A stretch of DNA of 64,000 nucleotides, taken from JANQIV01 sp050117315. GTDB taxonomy: Bacteria; Bacteroidota; Ignavibacteria; Ignavibacteriales; Melioribacteraceae. The stretch covers positions 1 through 64,000 of the forward strand of contig JASFMY010000007.1 of the NCBI GenBank assembly GCA_050117315.1. Direction: 5' to 3'. Position numbers and translations under genes: made by a program. This document shows positions 17,146-26,880 of the stretch, piece by piece. The notes beneath the pieces are model-generated. The model searched no databases and was not told where the DNA came from. It worked only from the letters and a program-made list of their open reading frames with translations. Position 1 is the first letter of the stretch, and each line of letters begins with the position of its first letter.

Positions 17146-18393
17146 ATGAATACAGCTATAGTTGAATCATTTTCAGCAATGGTTCGTGAAAAATCACTTG
17201 ATAAGGATGTGCTTGCCGGGATAATTGAAGAAATATTCGGTTTAATGGTTAAGAAAAAATACGGACTTGATGCTGTTTACGATGTTGTTGTAAACATGGA
17301 CAAAGGGGATATAGAAATTTTTCTCGAAAGAGAAATTGTTGAAGAAGTTGAAGACGAAAATACCCAGATTAGTATTGACGAAGTTAATGCAAAAGGTAAT
17401 GACGAAGAGCTTGAAGTAGGCGACGACTATGTGGAAAAATTAGAGCTTGCTTCCTTTGGAAGAAGATTAATAAACCTTGCCCGCCAGAGTTTGAATCAAA
17501 GAATAAGGGAAATAGAAAAAGAAATTGTAACCAACGAATACAATGACATGATGGGTGAAATAGTTGTGGGAGATATTTACCAGGTTAGAAAAAATGATGT
17601 TCTCGTTAACCACAACAAAAACGAATTGCTCATGCCGAGAATGGAACAGATACCGAGGGAAAAATACAGAAAAGGAGATACGGTTAGAGCAATTGTCAAA
17701 GAGGTTAGAAAAACTCCAAACGGCCCGGTAATCATTATATCTCGCGGGGATAATGTTTTCCTTAAAAGGTTGTTCGAAATTGAAATCCCAGAAATATACG
17801 ACGGCGTGATCGAAATAAAAGGAATTGCCAGGGAACCCGGCGAAAGAGCAAAGGTTGCCGTAGAATCTCAAGATTCAAGAATTGATGCTGTCGGCGCTTG
17901 CGTTGGTATGAAAGGTGTTAGAATTCACGCAATAGTAAGAGAATTGAATAATGAAAATATCGACGTAATTAATTACTCGGAAGACTCAATTACATTTATA
18001 CAAAGAGCTTTGGCGCCTGCTAAGCTAAAGCAGATAGAAGTCGACGAAGAAGAAAGAAAATGTACGGTTGTTGCAGATAGCGACCAGGTTTCTCTTATTG
18101 TAGGTAGAAACGGTGTTAACATTAGACTGGCAATGAAGCTAACCGGGTATGACATTGAAGTAATAAGAGAAGAAAAACCGTTTGAAGAATATGAAGATGA
18201 TATAGAATTAATTGACTTGAAAGAAGAATTAGGAGCTGAATATGTTGAGCTCTTGATTAACAATAGATTTGACACAGCCGTTGAGGTCCTTACTGCAGGT
18301 GTGGAAAAATTAAAAGAAATTGATGAAATTGGTGATGAAAAAGCAGAAGAAATAATTGAAATATTAAAAAACCAGTTTGAGGAAGAAGAATAA
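17146..18393 (+). CDS. nusA: Transcription termination/antitermination factor NusA
   Basis: The 415-residue protein has the N-terminal RNA-polymerase-binding domain (about 1-125), S1 (about 130-200, GDIYQV), KH1 and KH2 (about 230-345, GVRIHAIVREL, VGRNGVNIRLAMKLTG) and a helix-hairpin-helix-like tail near 375-410. Instead of the two long acidic repeats of E. coli it has only this short tail. It regulates pausing, termination and antitermination. GGAGGG lies 5 bases before the ATG. Confidence 0.95.
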   Translation: MNTAIVESFSAMVREKSLDKDVLAGIIEEIFGLMVKKKYGLDAVYDVVVNMDKGDIEIFLEREIVEEVEDENTQISIDEVNAKGNDEELEVGDDYVEKLELASFGRRLINLARQSLNQRIREIEKEIVTNEYNDMMGEIVVGDIYQVRKNDVLVNHNKNELLMPRMEQIPREKYRKGDTVRAIVKEVRKTPNGPVIIISRGDNVFLKRLFEIEIPEIYDGVIEIKGIAREPGERAKVAVESQDSRIDAVGACVGMKGVRIHAIVRELNNENIDVINYSEDSITFIQRALAPAKLKQIEVDEEERKCTVVADSDQVSLIVGRNGVNIRLAMKLTGYDIEVIREEKPFEEYEDDIELIDLKEELGAEYVELLINNRFDTAVEVLTAGVEKLKEIDEIGDEKAEEIIEILKNQFEEEE

Positions 18394-18409
18394 ACCGGAT
18401 AATATTGAT

Positions 18410-21253
18410 ATGCCCGAAAACACAAAAAAGAAAAAATTAAGACTTTATAAGTTTGCATCGGAATATAATTTAGCTACTGAATCGTTGGTGGATTTCTTAA
18501 CCGAAAAAGGTTATGAAGTAAAGTCGCATATGTCTTTGCTAACAGATGAGATGCTCTCAGATATTCACTCCAAGTTTAAAAAGGACATTGAGAAGGCTGA
18601 AAAACATTACCGTAAAATTTCGGAATTCCAAAAATTAAGACAGGATAGGGCTGATCAGGATTCCAAAGATGATGAAGTAAAAGAAGAAGTAGAACCGGTT
18701 GTTGAAGAAAAACCTGAAGAAGATAAAAAGGAAGAAATTGAGATCGCGAAGACGGAAGAAACCGTTACCGAAACTGCTCAAACTGAAGAAGAACCTGTAG
18801 AAGTTGAAACAAAACCTGAAGAAATTGCTGAATCGGAAATAGCCGAAGTAAAAGAAGAAACTGAACCGGTTGTTGAAGAAAAACCTGAAGAAGTTTTAGA
18901 AAAAGAAGAGGTTGCAGAAGATAAAGAAGAAGTAACTCCTGAATTAGAAACCGAGCCTGAAGCAGAAGAAAAACCCGAAGCCGAAGTCGTTGAAGAAGCA
19001 AAAACTTTTAAAACCAAAACGGAAATAGAACTTGAAAAGAATAAAAAAGGCTTAAAAGTTGTCGGCAAAATAGACCTGGATTCTAAGAAGAAAAAGAAAG
19101 AAGCTCCGAAACCGGAAAAGGATAAAAAGGAAGTTCAGATTTCCGACAAATCAAAATTAGTTGAAAAAACTGAAAAACCTAAGAAAACTGAACCGAAAAA
19201 AGAACCCAAAGAAAAAGAAGTTCTTCACGAAGAAGTTGATGGCAAAAAGAAGAAAAAGAAAAAATTAAAAGCAAAGAAAAAGACTGAAACCCAGGGCGAA
19301 GATAATGTCGTAGTCAAGAAAAAAAGAAAAGTCAAAAAATTTGAAGTTGATAAGAGGGAAGTTGAACAGGCTATAAAGAAAACAATGCTAAGCATAGATG
19401 AAACTTCGCTGGGCGACAGAGCAAGTGCAAGGAAAAAGAAAAGAAAAGAAAAACAGATCCAGCAGGAAATAATTGACGAACAAAAAGCAGCCGAAAAATC
19501 AATACTGCATGTCCCCGAATATATAGCCGTTAATGAACTGGCTAATTTAATGGGAGTTTCCGTATCTGAAGTAATATCAAAATGTATAGGGTTGGGTTTA
19601 ATGGTTTCAATAAATCAACGTCTGGATTTTGAGACCATCACCTTAGTTGCCGATGAATTTGATTTTGAAATCGAAAAACAGGAAGAATATTCATTCGACA
19701 TACTTGAAGATAAGGGCGATCCTGAAGAATCACTCACGGAAAGACCACCTGTTGTTACAATTATGGGTCACGTTGACCACGGTAAAACATCTTTGCTGGA
19801 TTACATAAGACAAGCAAACGTTGTAGCGGGTGAATCCGGCGGTATTACACAGCACATCGGCGCCTACCAGGTTAAGGTTGAAGGTGATAAATACATAACG
19901 TTTTTAGATACACCTGGTCACGAAGCTTTTACTGCTATGCGTGCAAGGGGAGCTAAAGTTACCGATATTGTAATTCTTATTGTAGCGGCAGATGATGCGG
20001 TTATGCCTCAAACAGTTGAAGCTATAAATCACGCTTTGGCAGCCGGTGTACCTATTATTGTTGCCATAAATAAAATTGACAAACCGAATGCCAACATAGA
20101 AAAAATTAAACAACAGTTGGCGGATAGAAATGTTTTAATTGAAGACTGGGGCGGTAAATACCAGTGTGTGGAAATATCCGCTAAGAAGGGAACCAACGTA
20201 GACCTGCTGCTTGAAAAGATTTTGCTTGAAGCGGAGATACTGGAACTAAAAGCCAATGCGGATAGGCTTGCTCACGGAGCTGTAATTGAAGCCCAATTAG
20301 ATAAAGGCCGGGGAGTAGTAGCTACAGTTCTTGTTCAAAAAGGAACGTTAAAAGTCGGCGACCCGTTTGTTGCAGGTAACAGCCACGGCCGTGTGAGAGC
20401 AATGTTTGATGAAAGAAACAACAAACTTACTGAGGTGGGACCTTCGGGGCCAGTAGTTATTCTTGGTTTGGAAGATGCTCCCCAGGCAGGTGATTCATTT
20501 GTTGTAATTAAGTCTGAAAGGGAAGCGAGAGAAGTTGCTATTAAACGCCAGCAATTAAAAAGGGAACAGGATCACCGGCAGGTTAAACACATTACCCTTG
20601 ACGAGATTGCCAGCCAGATTGCGCAGGGTGGCGTTCAGGAATTACCGCTGGTTGTTAAAGGGGACGTTGACGGTTCGGTTGAAGCACTATCCGATTCGTT
20701 GATGAAACTGTCGAATAAAGAAGTAGCGGTTAATGTTATTCACAAAGGCGTTGGTGCAATTACAGAACATGATGTTCTGCTTGCGTCTGCATCTAAAGGT
20801 ATAATAATCGGTTTTCATGTTCGTCCGCATACAAACGCCAGGAAGTTAGCGGAAACAGAAAAAGTAGATATAAGATTATATAACGTTATATACGATGCGA
20901 TTAATGAAGTGAAGTCGGCTCTTGAAGGTATGCTTGCACCGGTTCTTTCGGAAGAACTTGTTGCAACAATCGAAATTCGCGATACATTCAAAGTGCCCAA
21001 AGTTGGAACCGTTGCCGGGTGTTATGTACAGGACGGAAAAATAACAAGAACAGATAAAATCAGGTTGTTCAGGGAAGGTATTGTCATTTATGAAGGTGAG
21101 TTGGCAACGCTGAAAAGATTTAAAGATGATGTTAAAGAAGTTGACGCCGGTTACGAGTGCGGTTTGAACATAAACAACTTCAACGATATAAAAATCGGCG
21201 ATATAATAGAAGCATACAAAATTGTTGAAACCAAAAAGAAACTTGAAGATTAA
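18410..21253 (+). CDS. infB: Translation initiation factor IF-2
   Basis: The 947-residue protein starts at 18410, 16 bases after the nusA stop; an upstream start at 18377 would overlap nusA and add an unusual leader. The IF2-N helical domain (LYKFASEYN...LVDFLTEKGYEV) is followed by a long Glu/Lys-rich linker (about 70-350) in which EPVVEEKPEE occurs twice, then a second IF2-N-like domain. The GTPase G1 motif GHVDHGKT lies near residue 455, with DTPGHE and NKID after it. The C-terminal domains bind fMet-tRNA. IF-2 joins the ribosomal subunits at initiation. Confidence 0.95.
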   Translation: MPENTKKKKLRLYKFASEYNLATESLVDFLTEKGYEVKSHMSLLTDEMLSDIHSKFKKDIEKAEKHYRKISEFQKLRQDRADQDSKDDEVKEEVEPVVEEKPEEDKKEEIEIAKTEETVTETAQTEEEPVEVETKPEEIAESEIAEVKEETEPVVEEKPEEVLEKEEVAEDKEEVTPELETEPEAEEKPEAEVVEEAKTFKTKTEIELEKNKKGLKVVGKIDLDSKKKKKEAPKPEKDKKEVQISDKSKLVEKTEKPKKTEPKKEPKEKEVLHEEVDGKKKKKKKLKAKKKTETQGEDNVVVKKKRKVKKFEVDKREVEQAIKKTMLSIDETSLGDRASARKKKRKEKQIQQEIIDEQKAAEKSILHVPEYIAVNELANLMGVSVSEVISKCIGLGLMVSINQRLDFETITLVADEFDFEIEKQEEYSFDILEDKGDPEESLTERPPVVTIMGHVDHGKTSLLDYIRQANVVAGESGGITQHIGAYQVKVEGDKYITFLDTPGHEAFTAMRARGAKVTDIVILIVAADDAVMPQTVEAINHALAAGVPIIVAINKIDKPNANIEKIKQQLADRNVLIEDWGGKYQCVEISAKKGTNVDLLLEKILLEAEILELKANADRLAHGAVIEAQLDKGRGVVATVLVQKGTLKVGDPFVAGNSHGRVRAMFDERNNKLTEVGPSGPVVILGLEDAPQAGDSFVVIKSEREAREVAIKRQQLKREQDHRQVKHITLDEIASQIAQGGVQELPLVVKGDVDGSVEALSDSLMKLSNKEVAVNVIHKGVGAITEHDVLLASASKGIIIGFHVRPHTNARKLAETEKVDIRLYNVIYDAINEVKSALEGMLAPVLSEELVATIEIRDTFKVPKVGTVAGCYVQDGKITRTDKIRLFREGIVIYEGELATLKRFKDDVKEVDAGYECGLNINNFNDIKIGDIIEAYKIVETKKKLED

Positions 21254-21612
21254 TGTCTATTAGGCTTGATAAAATAGCGAGTTTGCTTAAAGAAGAACTT
21301 AGTTTGATTTTTTTGAATAAAGTTCAAGACCCGGCTCTGGGTTTATTGACAATAACAAATGTAAAAGTTAGCCCCGATATTCGTCAGGCTAAAGTATACA
21401 TCTCTGTTTATGATAAAGAAAATAGGGATGATGTTCTTCAAAAAATTGAGGATATTAAAGGCCTTATAAAAGGCCAGCTTGGTCAAAGGCTTAAAAGATT
21501 ACGCTATATACCTGATCTGGTGTTTTTTATTGATGACACGCTGGATTACGTAGAAAAAATGGACGGGTTATTCAAAAAGATTCATGAAAATGATAACAAA
21601 GAATCTGAATGA
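21253..21612 (+). CDS. rbfA: Ribosome-binding factor A
   Basis: The 119-residue protein is a single KH-like domain with the family signature KVSPDIRQAKVYISV and the C-terminal LRYIPDLVFFIDDTLDY. It aids maturation of the 16S rRNA 5' end. The ATG overlaps the infB stop by one base, and the gene overlaps truB by 29 bases, so translation is coupled along the operon. Confidence 0.95.
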   Translation: MSIRLDKIASLLKEELSLIFLNKVQDPALGLLTITNVKVSPDIRQAKVYISVYDKENRDDVLQKIEDIKGLIKGQLGQRLKRLRYIPDLVFFIDDTLDYVEKMDGLFKKIHENDNKESE

Positions 21613-22306
21613 CTTTGATAGTGTTGATTTTAAAGCCGGTGAAGTTATTTTAGTTGATAAAGAACCCGGGTTAACATCCTTTGACGTTGTGTATAAAATT
21701 AGAAAGGCTGTTAATGTTAAAAAGGTAGGGCATGCCGGAACACTTGATCCCGCGGCTACCGGATTGTTGATTATCTGTACAGGTAAAAAAACAAAAGAGA
21801 TCGGCAAATACCAGGACAGCATTAAAACATATACCGGGATTATTGAACTGGGTAAAAGAACGCCTTCAATGGATGCCGAAACAGATGTCCTTGAAGAAAA
21901 ACCGGTTGAGGGAATTGACGAAAATAAAATTTTGGGAATCAGGGATACTTTTTTAGGAAACATTGAACAGGTTCCGCCGATGTATTCGGCATTAAAACAT
22001 AAAGGTAAATCCCTTTACAAATATGCCCGAAAAGGAATTGATGTTAAAAGGGAACCGAGGAAAGTTTTTATAGAAAAATTTGAAATAAATAAAATAGATT
22101 TACCTGAAATTCATTTTGAAATTGTTTGTTCCAAAGGAACATACATTAGAGTAATAGCAGATGACTTTGGAAAAAAACTCGGCTGCGGAGGTTATCTGAA
22201 AAAATTGAGAAGAACAAAGATAGGCGATTACTCTGTTGAAGATGCGTTAAAGATTAATGAATTTATAGAATTGCATAATAATTCTATAAGTATTGAAAGC
22301 AACTAA
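21584..22306 (+). CDS. truB: tRNA pseudouridine-55 synthase TruB
   Basis: The 240-residue protein carries the catalytic motif KVGHAGTLDPAATG with D55 as nucleophile, plus VPPMYSALKHKG and the CSKGTYIRVIADD motif. It makes pseudouridine 55 in the T-loop of tRNAs. It lacks the C-terminal PUA extension of longer homologues. The start overlaps rbfA; an alternative ATG at 21590 is only two codons later. Confidence 0.95.
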   Translation: MKMITKNLNDFDSVDFKAGEVILVDKEPGLTSFDVVYKIRKAVNVKKVGHAGTLDPAATGLLIICTGKKTKEIGKYQDSIKTYTGIIELGKRTPSMDAETDVLEEKPVEGIDENKILGIRDTFLGNIEQVPPMYSALKHKGKSLYKYARKGIDVKREPRKVFIEKFEINKIDLPEIHFEIVCSKGTYIRVIADDFGKKLGCGGYLKKLRRTKIGDYSVEDALKINEFIELHNNSISIESN

Positions 22307-22311
22307 AGATA

Positions 22312-23253
22312 ATGAACATATATTCTGATATTAGTGAAATAGAAAAAGATACGAATTCTGTAGTAACAGTAGGTACTTTTGACGGGTTGCATATTGGGCA
22401 TCTTGACATTTTGAATGAAGTAGTTGATAAAGCAAAAAAAATGAACTGCAGGTCTGTTGTTGTAACTTTTGAACCGCATCCCAGAACTGTAGTTTCAAAA
22501 GATGATGATGTAAAACTGCTTACTTCGCTGGACGAGAGAATTGAGCAGTATAAAAAAATAGGAATTGAAAACTTAATGATAATCAATTTCACGGATGAAT
22601 TCAGGCAGTTAACATCGGAAGAGTTTGTTATTGATTATATAGTTAACGGAATCGGTGTAAAGAATTTTGTAATAGGGTATGATCATAAATTTGGTAAAGA
22701 CCGCGGCGGCGATGAACATACGATGAAAGAATTTGGAAAAAAATACGGCTTTGACGTTACACTTGTTTCTGCAAAAACAATTAACGGTGAAATTTCCAGC
22801 AGCTCAAAAATAAGGGAACTGCTAAACCGGGGAGACGTAACATCAGCTTCTGTTTACCTTGGAAGAAATTATTCTATTTCCGGGAAAGTAATTAAAGGAG
22901 AAGGCAGAGGGCGCAAACTGGGCTTCCCAACGGCAAATGTTAAAATAAGTGATGACCAAAAACTAATTCCGGCTATCGGTGTTTATGTTGTCTCTGTGGA
23001 AATAGAGGGAGGCTTATACTATGGCATAATGAACATCGGTAAAAGGCCTACTTTTGATAATCACGATAAAACAATAATGGAAGTGAATATTTTTGATTTC
23101 GGTAAGGAAATTTATAACAATGAAATTAAGGTTAATCTTCTTAAAAGAATTAGAGATGAGAAAAAATTCAACTCAAAAGAAGAATTAATAGAACAGATAA
23201 AATCAGACAAAAAGGAAGCGCAAGTTTTTTTAAGTACATTATTAGTTAATTAA
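22312..23253 (+). CDS. ribF: Bifunctional riboflavin kinase/FMN adenylyltransferase
   Basis: The 313-residue protein has the nucleotidyltransferase domain (GTFDGLHIGH at residues 21-30, TFEPHPR) and from about residue 185 the riboflavin kinase domain (GRGRKLGFPTANV). It converts riboflavin to FMN and FAD. It begins 5 bases after truB, a common bacterial arrangement. Confidence 0.95.
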   Translation: MNIYSDISEIEKDTNSVVTVGTFDGLHIGHLDILNEVVDKAKKMNCRSVVVTFEPHPRTVVSKDDDVKLLTSLDERIEQYKKIGIENLMIINFTDEFRQLTSEEFVIDYIVNGIGVKNFVIGYDHKFGKDRGGDEHTMKEFGKKYGFDVTLVSAKTINGEISSSSKIRELLNRGDVTSASVYLGRNYSISGKVIKGEGRGRKLGFPTANVKISDDQKLIPAIGVYVVSVEIEGGLYYGIMNIGKRPTFDNHDKTIMEVNIFDFGKEIYNNEIKVNLLKRIRDEKKFNSKEELIEQIKSDKKEAQVFLSTLLVN

Positions 23254-23296
23254 TCCCGGGTAATTCTGGGGTTCAATCGAAAAAAAGGAGTTAAAA

Positions 23297-23566
23297 ATGA
23301 ATTTAACAAAAGAAGAAAAACAAGAAATAATCGAGAAATACGGTGATAACAAAAACGACAGCGGAAAAGCAGAAGTACAAATAGCGCTTTTAACAAAGAA
23401 GATAAACAACTTAACTGCTCATTTTAGCGATCACAAAAAAGACCATGCCTCAAGACGCGGATTAATGATGATGGTTGGTAAAAGAAGAAGACTGCTTGAT
23501 TATCTTGCAAAAAGAGACATAGCAAGATACAGAACTATAATTAAAGAATTAAAATTAAGAAAATAA
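23297..23566 (+). CDS. rpsO: 30S ribosomal protein S15
   Basis: The 89-residue protein has the full S15 signature LTAHFSDHKKDHASRRGL and VGKRRRLLDYL. It binds 16S rRNA helices 20-22. AGGAG precedes the ATG by 7 bases. As in many bacteria it is immediately followed by pnp. Confidence 0.97.
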   Translation: MNLTKEEKQEIIEKYGDNKNDSGKAEVQIALLTKKINNLTAHFSDHKKDHASRRGLMMMVGKRRRLLDYLAKRDIARYRTIIKELKLRK

Positions 23567-23577
23567 GAGGATGCTGA

Positions 23578-25707
23578 ATGATATACAGCAAAGAAATTGA
23601 GTTAGGCGGAAAAAAACTAACAATTGAAACCGGTAAGCTTGCCAAGCAGGCTAACGGTGCGGTAATGGTGCGTTATGCAGATACAATGGTTTTAGTCACT
23701 GCGGTTGCTGCAAAACAAGCTGAAGAAGATTTGGATTATTTTCCGCTCTCTGTAGAATATAGAGAAAGAGCTTTTGCTGCCGGTAAATTTCCCGGCGGAT
23801 TCATAAAACGCGAAGGAAGGCCGAGCGAAAAAGAAATACTAAGTGCAAGGCTAATAGACAGGCCTATCAGGCCCTTATTCCCTAAAGAATATAAAAATGA
23901 TACACAGGTTGCCGCTTTTGTTTATTCATACGACGGCGAAAACGATTCAGATGTTATCGGTGCGGTAGGCGCATCTGCGGCTCTTGCAATTTCCGATATA
24001 CCGTTTTTGGAACCTATCGGAGAAGTAAGAGTGGGAAGAGTTGAAGGAAAATATATTGTTAACCCAACCCACCAGGAATTAGAAGAAAGCGACATGGAAC
24101 TCGTTATTGCCGGAACCGAAAGTTCAATTATGATGGTTGAAGGCGAAGCAAAAGAAGTAAGCGAAAATGATCTTCTCGAGGCATTAAAATTTGCACACGA
24201 AGAAATTAAAAAAATCGTACAAATTCAGAACGAACTTCGTGAACTTTGCGGAAAAGAAAAAATGGAAGTTCCTGAAAAAGCGATAGACGAAGAATTGGTT
24301 AAAGATGTTAATGAATTAGCGTACGGTAAATTCAAAGAGATTGTTGCTTCGGTATTGACAAAAGAAGAAAGATCAAAGAAAAACGAAGAACTGGCGGAAT
24401 CTGTTTTGGAAGCGCTTGCTGAAAAATATGAAGAAAGAGAAAAAGAAATAAAAGAAGTTCTTCATGACATTGAAAAAGAATTAATGCGCAACAGAATTTT
24501 GGAAGAAGGGAAAAGGCTTGACGGCAGAACTACTACCGAAATTAGACCTATTTCTATTGAAATTGGACTGCTGCCGAGAACTCACGGTTCATCCTTGTTT
24601 ACAAGAGGAGAAACGCAAAGTTTAATGACGTTAACTTTGGGTACAGCCGGAGATGAACAGATTGTTGACGGGATGCAGTCCGAATACAAAAAAAGATTTT
24701 TGCTTCATTACAACTTCCCGCCGTTTTCTGTTGGGGAAACAGGCCGGTACGGCGGTACGGGAAGAAGAGAAATAGGCCACGGGAACCTGGCAGAAAGAGC
24801 GTTAAAAAACATTGTTCCTCCGGAAGAAAAATTCCCTTATATAATAAGACTTAATTCCGATATACTTGAATCAAACGGTTCATCGTCAATGGCCACGGTG
24901 TGTTCCGGTTCTCTGGCATTAATGGACGGAGGCGTTCCTGTTAAATGCGCGGTTTCCGGGATTGCTATGGGATTGGTCAAAGAAGAAGATCAATATTCCA
25001 TTCTTTCGGATATTCTCGGGAATGAAGATCACCTTGGTGACATGGACTTTAAAGTTGCCGGTTCAAAAGACGGAATTACCGCAATCCAGATGGATATAAA
25101 AATCCAGGGTATTTCGTTTGAAATTATGGAAAAAGCTTTAAACCAGGCTAATGAAGGAAGAATGTTTATTCTTAATAAAATGAATGAAGCCATTTCCGTA
25201 TCCCGCGATCAAATTTCCGAACATGCTCCGACTATTCTATCGGCTAAAATTAAGCCGGATAAAATTGGTACTGTCATTGGTCCGGGTGGAAAAGTTATCC
25301 AGGGTATTCAGAAAGATTACGGTGTTGAAATTAATATTGATGAAGACGGTACAGTTCATATAGCGAGCCCTATCGCCGACAACGCAAAAAGAGCAAAAGA
25401 ATATATTAAGTTATTAACTGCAGTTCCCGAAGAAGGAAAAATATACGAAGGAAAAATAGTCAAGATTGAAGCATACGGAGCATTTGTTGAAATCTTGCCT
25501 GATACAACCGGGTTGTTGCATATATCCCAGGTAGATACTAAAAGAATAAACAGCGTAACGGATGTGTTAAAAGTCGGTGAAAAGGTAAAAGTGAAATTGC
25601 TTAAGATTGAAAACGGTAAATATAGTTTATCGAGGAAAGTTCTTTTAGAAAAGAAAGACGACAAGCAGGGAAACGATAAAGAAAAGAGTGATTCAAAAAA
25701 AGACTGA
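23578..25707 (+). CDS. pnp: Polyribonucleotide nucleotidyltransferase (PNPase)
   Basis: The 709-residue protein has two RNase PH domains (about 10-225 and 310-540) separated by an alpha-helical domain, a KH domain with GPGGKVIQGI near residue 566, and an S1 domain (about 617-685, GKIVKIEAYGAFVEILP). The tail is Lys/Asp-rich. It is a phosphorolytic 3'-5' exoribonuclease of mRNA decay. It starts 11 bases after rpsO. Confidence 0.97.
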   Translation: MIYSKEIELGGKKLTIETGKLAKQANGAVMVRYADTMVLVTAVAAKQAEEDLDYFPLSVEYRERAFAAGKFPGGFIKREGRPSEKEILSARLIDRPIRPLFPKEYKNDTQVAAFVYSYDGENDSDVIGAVGASAALAISDIPFLEPIGEVRVGRVEGKYIVNPTHQELEESDMELVIAGTESSIMMVEGEAKEVSENDLLEALKFAHEEIKKIVQIQNELRELCGKEKMEVPEKAIDEELVKDVNELAYGKFKEIVASVLTKEERSKKNEELAESVLEALAEKYEEREKEIKEVLHDIEKELMRNRILEEGKRLDGRTTTEIRPISIEIGLLPRTHGSSLFTRGETQSLMTLTLGTAGDEQIVDGMQSEYKKRFLLHYNFPPFSVGETGRYGGTGRREIGHGNLAERALKNIVPPEEKFPYIIRLNSDILESNGSSSMATVCSGSLALMDGGVPVKCAVSGIAMGLVKEEDQYSILSDILGNEDHLGDMDFKVAGSKDGITAIQMDIKIQGISFEIMEKALNQANEGRMFILNKMNEAISVSRDQISEHAPTILSAKIKPDKIGTVIGPGGKVIQGIQKDYGVEINIDEDGTVHIASPIADNAKRAKEYIKLLTAVPEEGKIYEGKIVKIEAYGAFVEILPDTTGLLHISQVDTKRINSVTDVLKVGEKVKVKLLKIENGKYSLSRKVLLEKKDDKQGNDKEKSDSKKD

Positions 25708-25718
25708 TTCTTAATTTA

Positions 25719-25753
25719 AATGCCGAATAACAATATTGTCATTCGGCATTTTG
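25719..25753 (+). terminator. Terminator after pnp
   Basis: AATGCCGAAT (25719-25728) and ATTCGGCATT (25741-25750) form a 10-bp stem with a 12-base loop, followed by a short T-run. It likely ends the rimP-pnp operon. Confidence 0.6.
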
Positions 25754-25787
25754 GGGAGAATTACTTTTTTATAAATCACGAAAACGT

Positions 25788-26855
25788 ATGAAAGTTGGAA
25801 GATTAGATATTGGCGATAAATTGATCCTAGCTCCTATGGCTGATGTTACGGATGCACCCTTCAGAATAATAGCCAAAGAACATGGAGCCGGATTAACGTT
25901 TACCCAGATGGTGAGTGCTAAAGGTATACTCACTAATGAATTTTACACACTCCGCAAATTAGCTTTCAGCAGATCCGAAAAACCTATTGGGGTACAGTTA
26001 CTTGGAAAAGGCCCCGAACTTTTATACGGCGCCGTAAAAGAACTTCACAGATTTCAACCCGATGTAATTGATTTAAATTGCGGCTGTCCTGTTGAGCAGG
26101 TCACAAAATATGAAATGGGCTCGGCAATTATGGATAACCCTGAACTGCTCGGTAAATTAGTTGCAAGCATGGTTAAAGGCTCCGAGGGAATAATCCCTGT
26201 TTCCGTTAAAATCAGATTAGGAAAAAATAGAAATACAATTAATATTATTGATAATGCTAAAATTATTGAAGATAACGGCGCTTCACTGATTATACTGCAT
26301 GCAAGGGCAAGAGTAGATAGGTATGAAACTAATCCTTTGTGGGAGTGGATAGCAAAAGTTAAAGACACTGTTTCTATTCCGGTTGTAGGTAACGGCTCTG
26401 TATTTAAACCGGAAGATGCAGTAAAATTGCTCTCCTTTACAGGCTGTGATTCAATAATGGTTGCAAGAGGAGCTTTAGGCAACCCGTTTTTATTTGAACG
26501 ATATAACGCCGTTAAAAAAGGCATGAATGACAGCGGGCTTCCTGAAGTTTCAAAAGTAACGGAAGTTTGTACTAAGCATATTAAATTACTAAATGTAGAG
26601 TACGGCGAATTTAACTCGTTGGATAAAATCAAAAAAAATGTAATTTGGTATTTTAGAAATTACAACGGAATAACCTGTTTAATAGAGAAATTATTATCAC
26701 TTAAATCTTTTAAAGAAATAAAAAATTTAATTGAGAATCATTCTCAAAAAATTAAAAAGGGTGAATACCCGGAGGAAAATTTAGAGCAAATTTTTAAAAA
26801 GTTTAACAACAAAGTTGTTTTTTGGCAGGCCGAAGAAAAAGAATTGGTCGCATAA
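25788..26855 (+). CDS. dus: tRNA-dihydrouridine synthase (DusB-like)
   Basis: The 355-residue protein begins with LILAPMADVTDAPFR and has DLNCGCPVEQ with catalytic C100, the same number I recall for E. coli DusB. KIRLGKN and GNGSVF bind FMN. It reduces specific uridines in tRNA using NADPH. The C-terminal helical domain binds tRNA. It follows the terminator after pnp and precedes the RNase G gene by 25 bases, so these two are probably one unit. Confidence 0.92.
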   Translation: MKVGRLDIGDKLILAPMADVTDAPFRIIAKEHGAGLTFTQMVSAKGILTNEFYTLRKLAFSRSEKPIGVQLLGKGPELLYGAVKELHRFQPDVIDLNCGCPVEQVTKYEMGSAIMDNPELLGKLVASMVKGSEGIIPVSVKIRLGKNRNTINIIDNAKIIEDNGASLIILHARARVDRYETNPLWEWIAKVKDTVSIPVVGNGSVFKPEDAVKLLSFTGCDSIMVARGALGNPFLFERYNAVKKGMNDSGLPEVSKVTEVCTKHIKLLNVEYGEFNSLDKIKKNVIWYFRNYNGITCLIEKLLSLKSFKEIKNLIENHSQKIKKGEYPEENLEQIFKKFNNKVVFWQAEEKELVA

Positions 26856-26880
26856 CAACTAAATAAAGTTTGAGACGTAA

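Noticed and set aside
18377..18409. Upstream start for infB
   Set aside because: It would overlap nusA and add a leader before the conserved IF2-N start; ATG at 18410 fits better.
18765..19068. Leu- or Ser-rich minus-strand frames
   Set aside because: They are mirror images of the Glu/Lys-rich linker codons of infB on the opposite strand, with no start signals.
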